Assembly: GCA_003342895.1 (NCBI GenBank)
Contig: PTFA01000315.1
Location: 745,239-809,238 of the forward strand
DNA length: 64,000 bases
Source: Casuarius casuarius
Taxonomy: Eukaryota > Chordata > Aves > Casuariiformes > Casuariidae
Direction: 5' to 3'
The translations under genes were made by a program, and so were the position numbers. Shown one piece after another: positions 39,379-49,989 of this stretch. The notes beneath the pieces were generated by a model. It saw only the letters and a program-made list of their open reading frames with translations. It was not told the origin of the DNA and did no database searches. Numbering within the stretch: the stretch's first letter is position 1; every line of letters begins with the position of its first letter.

Positions 39379-41684
39379 TTTATAATAATAATGCTAAATA
39401 ATTCTGTCTGAATGCAGCATAATAAGCAAGGTTAGTACAAGGAAAACTTAACTGTGGTAGGTTAATGTTCTTATCTCAAGTAGATTTTTAATGACTTGAA
39501 CTAGTGATTGTCAGGGAGGGAACCATCAATTCATTTTGTTGGTGGAGTTGGGATCTTTCTGCTAGTAAGCTCTGTCAGTAGGTAGTCAATGTGTAACACA
39601 TATGTAAAATATACGCTGCACAGCTTGTAAATCCAGTTGTTTTCATTGTCTCCTCCATTCTTTGGGTCATCTCTATTACCTCAGTTCTTGGCATTATTTC
39701 CTCTTCCTTTTCCTACCAGTTTTTTTTAAAATTAAGAGTCCACCCTACTGTCTATTCCGATTTTTTTCATATAAGCTTTCATAACAATTCCATTCTATCC
39801 ACCCTGTGCTTATGGATACCTGGAGCTGCTAGGCTCCAGTTATGCTGGCCGCATGGTTTTAGATTCTTGGTTTCGTTTTTATCCTCACCAGCTATGATAA
39901 AGGCAAGAGGCTTCCTTTTTCCTATCTGCTGATATACAGCATAAACTCTCAGACTACACGACTACAACAAGCCATGGAAGTAGAGGATGTTAATTTACCT
40001 CTAGCTCCTATTTCACCAAAAGCAAGCTTTTTTGTTGTTGTTTTTGCTTATTTGTTCCCCAGATCTCCAAGTATTTTGGAAAGTCCTGTTCCTCAAGTCT
40101 TTGGGTTTTTTTTTTAAACTCAAAATAATTAATGTTCAAATACCTGAGTTAATTGTTGTTGACTTAATCCTGTGTGAGATAACTCTTTCTGTATTTCTAT
40201 AGAACCGTACAATTATGTACCCCAAATTCTTTCTTCTTCTTTTTATAAAATGTTATACCACTTTCCCGATGGATTTTAGATTACTAATGTAATGCTCTTC
40301 TCTTCATTCAGAAAAGCTTCTACTCGTGTAAGTTAAGTCTGGGAAAGGAGTTCAAGACTTAAGTCCTAAAGTCAAACCTTTCTTCACGAATTTATCTTGC
40401 AGAGATGTTAAACAGACCCTTTGAGGTAACTGTAAGTGCTTGCTGGATTGTTTTGTTTTCAGGTTATTTAGATGTTTCTGAAGAATGTTTGAATTGGCTT
40501 TAAAAATAAAATTTATTGGATATATTAAATTATACTATTAATTCTCTAAGATAAACATCACTTTGTGGGAGGACATTGAGAGGCAACTATTCCAGGGAGG
40601 CAGGGAGAAATTAAAAATCCTCAAAAATGTCTTATTAATGATCAGAAGAGACTGTTGGTTGCAAAGAACAAAGCAGAAGTTGTTAGAAGATAAGCTCTTT
40701 GTATTTTAAATTACTTATGGCTCTAAACCTAAAAATATCCAGAAGTCTTCTAAGTTCTATTCACAAGCATCCATGTGGTATCCATTTCAGCATTATTTAC
40801 TATAATCCCAAGTGTGCAACACTTGGTTAATGAGCAATATAGATTAGGCAGATGTTTGCTACAAGCATGAAGATGTCATTCATTTCATAGCAACATGTTT
40901 AATCTGTACTGTATGCTTACTTCTTAGTATGTTGGTTGTCAAGTAGTTGTAGCACTTCAGTATTGTAGTTTAAATAAAAAAGAAGCCTCCACTTTGTGCC
41001 CTTCATACATACAGGAGATTGAACTTGGTGGTATTTGTCAGTGTTTCATGCATGAACAGAGAACACAAGGGGAGCTGATTGTCTAGAGGATAGTCAAGGG
41101 TGCAAATTGACAGGAATCTGATTTTGCATGAAACTAGGATACTTATAAAAATGAGAAAGTGGACTTCCCAGAAATATTGCCGTTCTTCCATTGCAATAGT
41201 TCCACAGTACAAGTTCCACCCATCTCCTTGCCATTTTAACACAGGTGTGATTTTTACCATGTGCTAGTCTGTTAGAGCAAACTGAGATGAGATTGTCATT
41301 ATATGTAAATTTAAAGAGCTCTTCCTATGGCATTTCTTTTAGCTGAGTTAGGCCTTTTGCTGGACAAGTTTCATGCTAATTTCAAGCATCATCTATTTCA
41401 GACACAGTCACACATATGGTCCCAATGTTTATTCTTTTAACTTATTCTTTGTTTTCATTAAAAGTATCTGTACTATCATGAACAAAACTTTTAATGCAAT
41501 TCCTACTGCACTGGGTAAGGGGAAGCCACTTCCTTCACAACGCATGGTAAGTGGACAGCACTGACCAAGGGACTGCCTGAGGTAACTATAAGCAGAGCAC
41601 AAAAGACCACAGTTTAGTTTTGTATGATTTGCAGTTACAAGAAAGACAATATACTTACTTGAGAGAGTTCAGTCAATCACAGGG

Positions 41685-41697
41685 TTTTTTTTTTTTT
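41685..41697 (+). repeat. T13 homopolymer
   Basis: This is an uninterrupted T13 tract, followed by AGATACC. It is a simple repeat. Confidence 0.75.
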
Positions 41698-44319
41698 AGA
41701 TACCTTTTAATGTTCTGCAGGTTGTACAGGTCCCTTGCGCCTGTTACTTTATTTATTTTATATCATGCACTATTACTTTTTAGAAAAGAGCTGAATATTA
41801 ACTGCAGTATCAAAGTACATTTGCAAGGTGTCTATAGGCTGGGCACTATCTCATCCTAAAGCATAAAAAAGAGAGATTATTATGAAAGGGCAAACTCAGT
41901 AAAAATTATGCTGGATACCAAGAAAATGGAAAAAATTAAATTAAAAAAGTTTGGCAGAGGATAACAGAAAAGTCTCATGCTCTGGTAATGTGTGAACTTG
42001 TGGCTGGTAAAAGGGCTTAGACATATGAATGTGTTCATAAATCACATATATCAATTCTCCATTAATAATTCTGTAGTTCATTCCACACTCCCATAACTCA
42101 ATAATAATACTTATGAAGTCTAGAGGAAAACATGGAAGTTAATTCAAATATCTGAACAAGCCTGTTCAAAGTTTCTATTTCCTGATATGTTGGCTGAAGA
42201 GTTCATTTTCAGTGATAAGGTGGTGTTCTGTTCATCTTCCTTACTCAAAGATGCTGGTCTATGCCAGTAGAAAAGTCTGCACCAGAACTGGACAACTGTC
42301 AGTCCCAAACCCTAAAGTGATGCTTACTGCTATTGTCTAAAAGAGTAACTTCATTTTCTGCCATTTGCAGTAGATTCTTAGACTCCTATACAGAACAGTC
42401 ACTGGAAGAGATTAATGACACTTACTGCTTTCCACACGTGTATTTCAGGAAAGAGGGCACATATGAAAATATTTACACAATGTTCAACTTTAAAAAAATG
42501 CTTTTTCTCTGAAAACTGAATAAGCAAGAAATGCATCATGATTTTTATATTACTAAAGAACCATGCTGGAGAGAAGCTGTCTTAAAAATGATTGCATACC
42601 TGACTACAATGACAGAGAGTTCATTTCTGCAGAACACAAATAATATAGAAAATTACACTCCAGAACTTAGTGTTCAGAACTACCGTGTACTTGTAATTGG
42701 ATGTGTATTTTTTCCCTCTACAGATCACAATATGTATTTGTTATACATATTGTATAACATGACTTTATTTCTTTTCCAATATTTAGTTCTTTCTCTTTCA
42801 ATATTAATTCTGCGCTGTCTTCAGCATTCCTATCTTTCTTCTAGCCTTCTAGTATTAGCAAATTTCTTTTCCTCTTCTGCAGTTTTTCAGCTTTACATTG
42901 TTTGTGGAAATAACAGATATAAACTTACATATTAAATACATCACTTACATCTCACCAAGACTGTGATTCGTCTAAGATAATCTATGTAATGTGAAAAAGT
43001 AAAACTCATCCAAAAATGCAAATGGATCTGCATCTGACCTTCTGCATCTTGCATAAAGCAGAATAAAGTCTTACATACCGAAGAGAAGCAAAGGAAAATA
43101 GAGAAATGACTGGGTTATGAAACCATATGAAATATGCATATAAAATATTCATTTGGCCTTGATTAAAGGTCTGTAAGTAGTTTTTGGCTTTCGTTAGGCC
43201 TTGCCTGAGCTATTTTACTAAATAGCTTTTGAAGATTTTAGTTTCTGATTTAACTGTTGATAGATACTGTACTGTTTATGTCACGGGACTAGAATTTTCT
43301 CCAGAGCTCATAAACTCCTTTCTTTCTAACATTTCATTGAAGAGAAGCCCTGAAAGCATAGGCTTTACCATATGTTTTTGCATTTCAAGATTTTATTCTT
43401 GTATAATTATTTTATTAATATATTACTGTACTACTGTCTTTGAAATCTATGGGAAAACTCCTTGTGAGTTCAGTGAGAGCCGACTTGGAATTTTTCTTTG
43501 GTGTAGGCACTCTGAGTACATTTTTGTTGTTGCATCTTTTTCAAACACTAGCCAGTTTTGAAAACTGATGATGTCCACATGTAGTATAGATGATAGAAGA
43601 GTTATGATTTCTTTTATTCTCTGTCTTAAAGGAGCTAACCACATTTTTTTTTAGTTTTTCTGTTGTTCTACACTTTTGTCACGGAGCAAGCAACTTAGAC
43701 CATTTCAGATAATTTCTCAATTATATGTCCTGCCACACTTTAAAGGACAACTGGCTCAGAAAAAAAGCAATGGTAATATTTTGCACTCTTGTGCTTAGTA
43801 AAGAACAGATTATGTTCCTATTAGCCTTTCGTTTTTAATGAACTTTTCAATTGCTCCTTCCTTCTCACAAAACTTTAGAATTAAGGGCCTAAAATCTACT
43901 TTTTCGCACTTGGCTTTGCAGATGCAAGATATATAATTGGCAATAAAGTCTGTGAGAAGTTTTGTATGAGAAATTGCTTTTCTATTTTGCAAATATTTTG
44001 TAATGGTGGCTACAATACTCTTAGTTACAAACTTTGACGAAAAGCTTTAGAGATAAAGAGACTAACCCTCTCTGAGAAGGAAATTCTATGAGGAGTGACA
44101 TAGAAGATCTTATTCTTTAGATAAATTGCTAGTCGATATTGATCTCATGCTCAGGTTTATAATGATCAACAGTAATCAGTCACTACCATCACCTATACTT
44201 GAGCACTGGTGACACCATGCTCTTCTGTTCTCTGTCTGACATGACTTATTTTTCTCAGGCCCTAAATTGGATTTAGTAATATAACCCAATTGTTAAGACA
44301 CCTGGATAAAACTGAGTAG

Positions 44320-44385
44320 CCATCTACAGAATTAGACTAAGTAATCCAACAGTTCTTTCTGCACTGTAATTCTGTAACAATGAGG
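44320..44385 (+). mobile_element. decayed CR1-like LINE 3' tail
   Basis: TTAGACTAAGTAATCC, then AGTTCTTTCTGCAC, then GTAATTCTGTAAC follow the order of the CR1 3' terminus: a GGACTAGATGATCT-type block, a GGTCCCTTCCAAC-type block and an ATTCTGTG-type tail. Divergence is high, implying an old, inactive copy. The left limit is unclear and older CR1 sequence may extend to about 44260. Confidence 0.4.
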
Positions 44386-44549
44386 AAAAACAATAAAATA
44401 TTTTTCTAGATGCTTCAAAATGTTAAAATAGATTTGGTTCCTTGCTACTGTTTTGGGGTATTTTCCAGAGATTTTTCTGTTTCAACATGTTAGCTATTTT
44501 CCACCTTAAAACCATTTCAAAGAATATTTTATGCATAGTATTTGAGTGA

Positions 44550-44569
44550 ACACACACACATATATATAA
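44550..44569 (+). repeat. (CA)n(TA)n microsatellite
   Basis: Five CA units run directly into TATATATAAT. This is a short alternating purine-pyrimidine tract. Confidence 0.8.
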
Positions 44570-47500
44570 TCCCTTTGCTATATACCTATGTGTATATAAA
44601 CATAGATCTGATACTTTGTTCAAAGGCAACTGCAGTCAGCCAGTAAATCTCTCTCACTTTCTTTCCGTACTATCTAGATGGCTATCTAGACAGAAAAGAC
44701 TGTTTATAACATACCTGTGCTACAACTTTCTGCTCCACAGACTCTTGCCATGAGATAACAGCATGTAACTGTCAGGAAGAATCTCTTTATAAAATGAACA
44801 CAAAAGGGGAGGCCCAAGAAATCTTGTGATTTCCGAGTCAGTAACCCTTCATATTTTTGAAGCATGACTGCATTTGCAGTTAATGAAGTTAGATCAAATA
44901 CTTTTGTCTCATGTTCTTCCCCACGCACACCCCGCCCTAAAACAGATCTTCTAAAGTATGTAAATCTCTGTCATCTGTCCTTGGTAAATCCTGTCTCAGA
45001 GGAGTTTTTGGTCAACTGCCAAACAAAAATGAAAATTCAGGTTACACGATGTCATGTGACTGCTTTCAAGAGACCAACACCTGCTCTCATGATCTGGTTA
45101 ACAGTTACCCTGCTACCAGTTGGTTAAGTTTATAGAAGATCAGATAACTAGTTGTTTAAATACCCACATCTTCTTGGCCTTTGCCATCCATGATATACGG
45201 AAACTGATCACACTGCTAAGGATGTCTTCCTCTTGATTAAAAGATAGAACTTCCTCCTCCTTAGATCATGAAGATCAATGCAGGGATAAGATTTTCATTT
45301 ACAGTGAAGCAATTTACACTTCTCTGATAAAGTAAGGGAAGCTTAAAATGGGGGTATGCATTATACCACCATGACAACATTAAAAGACCTACAAGTAAGA
45401 AAGAATCTGAAGCAGAATTTTCCCTGCCAATTTTTCTTCATAAGAAAGACTGAATGCGTTTGCTTTGGCTTCTTATTTATTAAACATTCCTGCAGAGAAA
45501 CGATAGTTAGTTCTCGGTCTATGTGAGGGGTGAGACAGTGCTCAGCATATGGATCTGAGACAGCTCAGGTTTCAAAATTGGTGCAATCCCTCAATCTGTT
45601 CCTTCTAATAACTATTTCCTGGTAAATCATTCCAAGCGATTAATACTTATTGTTTGATTTCAGCATAGTTCCAGATCTAAAAGAAAGCTGATTCCATTGC
45701 TTTTGATCATCCTCTGTTCTTTCCACACATCTTCACCATCTGTTCACATGACTGACATTTACAACCTCATGAGAACCATAAAACAAATCCCTTCTTAAAC
45801 ACATGCTTGCAGCTTGGCTTCTTACATGAATGTGATTGTGTTCTTTCCTGAGTATACTCTTTTCATTTCTTCCCGTGTCTGGTTCTTTGCTCAACCGCTC
45901 TGCAACGTTCAGGAGTGATAGCCTCAGCAATGATCTGACTTTGTCCACTGCAGGTTTTGGTGGACCTATGTTACACAGCCACTGTTTTATTATTTTTTTC
46001 TCTAGATTTTTCCTAAAGCACACATTTACATAGTTAAGATGAAGAGGGTAGTACTGCTTGAATTCCTACACTTTTGCTCTACTTTTCCTCTCTTAAACAC
46101 TGTCCTCATTCTATCCCACAGGTTGCCATTGATGAAGAGTAAAATGACAGTAGAAGAAAGAAACCACTATGCTATGACATTTTTCTCTATTCCCTTCAAG
46201 AAATATGCATCAAATTAAGTTGCAAATAGATTTGTTCTATATTCCTTTATTTAAACATTGAAATACAGATTATGTCAAAAATATATCACAGAAACAAGAA
46301 CAGGAAGCTTCCCATGTACTGAATATTTTTTCTCGTATTATAAAATGGTTCTACTTTTAAGAAACGAAGTGGCATGCAGAAGGAATTCTGAAAAGTGTCC
46401 TATCCTGTGGTAATACATTCTATATTTAAAAATATTTTTACTGTTTTTAAAATGGTATCATTTGATTTTGGACAAAATCTACCCTTTGTTTAACTTGCTT
46501 AAATTAAGAAGAACAAATCTGGTCACTTAAAAAATATGCGTATTTTAACTTTCTCTGATAAACAATCTGGTATGGTGCTGTAAAAGCATTTTAAAGTACC
46601 CTTAATTATACATTTTTACTTGCTTTCTAAACTGTATTTGAAAAATTGAAGATCACGTATTTCTGTAGCCAAAACATTTTACCTTTGTCTAGCACATGAT
46701 CTGCTTTACTGTTGTGACTGATGAGCTATAGACCCTTATTACTTTCAGTAAAATTTTACTGAGGCTTAGTTTTGGAAAACATAAAACATGTAAGGATGTC
46801 TATGATTTTACAAATAAATACCTGTATTTTTAACAGGTAGATTGAAATGTTGAGAGTACATCTATTAACCAGACTGCAGCTGAGACAGTCTAATCAAAAT
46901 AACAAACAGTACATTTACTGAACAGGTTTATGACTGCTTGTCAAATTCACACAACAAAGGCCAGCTTGGGAAATGCCAAATATATAAAGATGATTCCTGA
47001 CACTGAAATGAACTGTAGTTTTGCCTAAGAAAGCAGTCTAGGAACTGCCTTTTTTCTTGAAAAATCAGTCACAGAAATACAAAAAACAGACAACCAAAGT
47101 CTGAATATTTAACACAGTAATTCAAACTCACAGGGGGACTACATTACTGTGGGTTTTCATTTCTGAGAAAATACTAGAAAACAAGGTTTCAGGTAGCAAT
47201 TTACTTTTATTTTTCTTTCATGCTTACATAAAATTCATAATTATCTTTTTTCCCATCCTTTCTGACACTGTCTGACAGGCACAAATGGGTAAGGAGACAC
47301 ATGCAATGCTGTTGTCAGCTCCAACAAGATGCTGGAGAAGCATGTGCTGAAGTAGCTGTCAGAAACAACAAAAGAAAAGAGTATTTGGAGCTTCAGAATT
47401 TATCTGTGTATTGACCACTCAAGGATCAGTTGTGAATGAAATGAGGACATTTTGCTCTAATTCATTAGGTATTCCTTCAGCTCTCTTCTTATTATTGCAA

Positions 47501-48901
47501 TAAAAGTAAGTTTATTAGTTTTCTTGGACAAATCTTCAGGATTTAATCTCTGGATGCTGAAAATGATCCCAAACAATAACATAGCTAGGTATACCATTCA
47601 CACATGAATTCTCCCAACATGATGTTTTCCATTTTCCTTCCTTCTCCTCAGAGTTTCATTTCTGCCTATTTATTTTTTGGAATTTAGCAAATTCTACCAC
47701 AGTCAGAACTTTCTACAAAATGATACTCTGGAAAAGTTTCATAGTCTGTGTTAGCTTGCCAATAAAGTTTACAAATAATTCTGAAAGCATATAAAAAAAT
47801 AACACTCATTTCCTTTGTGGGAGAGAATGATCTGATGGAACATTTCAGAAGTTTTACAATATTCTCTAGAACAGACAAATGTTGTACAAACTTTCTTCAT
47901 TTCTGTGTACATATTTTCGAGGTTTTTTTTCGCAGAGGGGGTTGTAGTGAATGGAAAAGGCAGCTGCACTAATTAACACTTCATATAATTCACATTCTTA
48001 TGCATTGATGTATGTCTTGCTGATTTAAAAAGCTGCCTACTCCTGATTTCTACTCTTCATGCTTTTTCTGTCATGATCTTTCCACTCTCAAATGTAAATT
48101 ACCACCCTGAATTTTGTTTTCGATCTTACCTTTAAAAAACAAACTAAAACCACTGCACACGAAAAACATTTGCTTTGATTTCAATGACACATTTTGATCT
48201 ATCTTAATAGCTATTCCTGAGGTTTGCCTACTGATTAATGAAAAATGAAAGGCAACTATTAAAGTGGTACTCCATTGTGAAAAAAATCAGGAAGAGGAAT
48301 GATAGATGAGCTTCCTGTCTTTCCAAAGAAACTACATGTCCACTTACTGGCAGTACCATGGCAGAACGCCACGAGGAATAAATGGAATATGGCAGACATG
48401 AGCTCCTTGTCTTTCTGTAGCAAATGTTTTCCCTAACTTGCATTTCACATAACTGTCACTGGAAATATATGGATTAATCTAGTGCATTTTAACAAGGATT
48501 ATATGCCACAGCCCCTATCTTCAAAGACAGGCTGAGAGGTGATGCATTAGCAGCCTACCCACAGACTTCTATTCTTCATTGCAGGTTTACCCAAGAAATG
48601 TAAGTTGTCTCCATTAACTCTCTCCTTCTCAAAAGATGTTTCCTTGAGGAATACCTACCTACTAATGCACATCTTCCTCATCTGTGGACTCTCCCAACAA
48701 ATGCACACTCATAGGTATTTTCCTCCCACACCAGCCCTTCCAATTATAATAGATTACAACAATCTGAGGTGCAAGTTGAGATTTGCACCTTCGGGAGTTT
48801 AGGACGAGGGTGATGTCAAGGGGCCTGCTGCTTTTCCTGGTGCTCACTGCCTGCTCACGGCCTTTCCTCAAGGGGCACCACCCTCCCCCTGTGCCCCGTG
48901 C

Positions 48902-48915
48902 GGGGGCGGGGCGGG
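48902..48915 (+). promoter_or_regulatory. tandem Sp1-type GC boxes
   Basis: GGGGGCGGGGCGGG contains two overlapping GGGCGGG cores, the classical Sp1/KLF binding word. It sits at the left edge of the island. A TATA-like ATTAAAAA lies just downstream at 48924-48931, though island promoters seldom depend on one. Confidence 0.6.
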
Positions 48916-48998
48916 TAAACGGCATTAAAAAGGCGGTTAAACCGGCCCCATTAGGGTGGAGTTTTCCCTTTCCTGTCTCAGGCTTGCGGTAACTGCCG

Positions 48999-49011
48999 CC
49001 CCCCCCCCCCC
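48999..49011 (+). repeat. C13 homopolymer inside the island
   Basis: An uninterrupted C13 is followed by GGGG. It is a likely site of sequencing and assembly length error, and it can form a quadruplex on the minus strand. Confidence 0.8.
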
Positions 49012-49167
49012 GGGGCAGCTTCTGCTGGGCATGACGCTGCAGCTCGCAATGGCGTCACCGAGCCCACGTTGTGACTTCATACCTGCGCCTTCCAGAACGT
49101 CCCTTCTGCCGGTGCCGCCGGCCGCCTCTCGCCAGGTCCCCGGGGAGCGGCGGGCCCCGCGCTAACC

Positions 49168-49214
49168 GCCCCCAACGGTCGCCCCCCAACGGTCGCCCCC
49201 CAACGGTCGCCCCC
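49168..49214 (+). repeat. three-copy 14-base repeat with MYB-type cores
   Basis: Three copies of AACGGTC start at 49174, 49188 and 49202, spaced exactly 14 bases by GCCCCCC linkers (the outer C runs are one base shorter). Each copy contains CAACGG, matching the MYB recognition consensus YAAC(G/T)G. Tandem, evenly phased sites inside a promoter island suggest a MYB-family input, but slippage of a GC-rich word is an equally valid origin. No binding evidence is available. Confidence 0.6.
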
Positions 49215-49421
49215 TGTCCGCGCGCGGCGGCAACAGCGGCCCCTGCCGAGCGCGCGCCCCCTCTGCCGGCGCGAGGCGCTCGGGCCGGCGGCGGCGCCCT
49301 CTCGCCCGCCCTCGCGGGCGGCGGCGGCAGGAGGCAGGGGGAGCCCGGGAGCAGCGGCGGCGACCCGGCCCGGCGGGCAGCGAGCCCGGCAGGCAGGCGG
49401 GGGCCCCCCGCCCGCCCGCGC

Positions 49422-49429
49422 TGACGTCA
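49422..49429. promoter_or_regulatory. consensus CRE (TGACGTCA)
   Basis: This is a perfect palindromic cAMP response element, extended to CTGACGTCAG. The full eight-base CRE with an intact CpG, inside an island, is the context in which CREB/ATF sites are usually functional. It lies about 100 bases before a good + strand splice donor, where a core promoter would be expected. Confidence 0.6.
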
Positions 49430-49439
49430 GGAAACTTTC

Positions 49440-49523
49440 TCCGTGGCTGAGGCGGGAGCGGGGCCGGAGCGGGCGCTGTGTGTCGGCGCGCCGCGGCAGC
49501 GGGCCGCCTCCATCACTTCGCAG
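49440..49523 (+). other. probable non-coding first exon (5' UTR), + strand
   Basis: The donor CAG|GTACCC follows position 49523. No ATG occurs between the CRE and this donor, so the inferred exon would be entirely 5' UTR, with translation starting in an exon further right. The left limit is a guess from the CRE position; no initiator element was identified. The first intron would then cover the rest of the island and much of the right flank. The gene is not identifiable. The alternative is that transcription runs leftward and this donor is unused. Confidence 0.3.
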
Positions 49524-49846
49524 GTACCCGGCGCTCGCATCTGCCGGGGCCGGGGCCGGGCGCGGGGTGCCGGCCCCCGGGGGAGCTCCCGCCGCGGCGA
49601 GGGCGCTGCGGGCTGGCGCGGGCTCCTCACGGGGGTGAAGGCAGCCTCCTGCTCGCCGCCTCCGCCCCTCCCGAAGTGCGGGGCGCGGGAGGGGAAGGGG
49701 ACGGCAAAGCAGCAGAGCCCCGGGGCGCAGCGGGAGGGCTGGGAGCCTGTTGATCGCCGCGGCGGCAGCCACGAGCCGGGCGCTCGCCGAGCCGCCTCCC
49801 TCGGCTTGAAACTTCGCGGCGCCGCGGGCGGGGAGGCGCCGCGGCG

Positions 49847-49989
49847 NNNNNNNNNNNNNNNNNNNNNNNNNNNNNNNNNNNNNNNNNNNNNNNNNNNNNN
49901 NNNNNNNNNNNNNNNNNNNNNNNNNNNNNNNNNNNNNNNNNNNNNNNNNNNNNNNNNNNNNNNNNNNNNNNNNNNNNNNNNNNNNNNNN
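49847..49989. other. assembly gap, 143 N
   Basis: A run of N lies inside the CpG island, between CGCGGCG and CTGCCGC. High GC commonly causes such drop-outs in bird assemblies. Any exon, start codon or promoter element here is missing, and the true gap length is unknown. Confidence 0.99.

Larger units (their letters stand above)
33500..48880. other. AT-rich non-coding region up to the CpG island
   Basis: No recognisable gene lies here; the longest frame is 134 codons at 42531-42935, hydrophobic and without family resemblance. The stretch contains a CpG-denser patch at its left end, a TTCTG microsatellite, two CR1-like tails, T-runs and a CA/TA tract. A good acceptor-like site, a pyrimidine tract ending TTTTCCAG near 34324, is followed by only short open frames. 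A donor-like ATG|GTAAGTGG lies at about 41546. Confidence 0.55.

Noticed and set aside
42531..42935. 134-codon hydrophobic open frame
   Set aside because: It is rich in L, F, S and Y as expected from pyrimidine-rich DNA, with no domain, no splice context and no resemblance to a membrane protein family.
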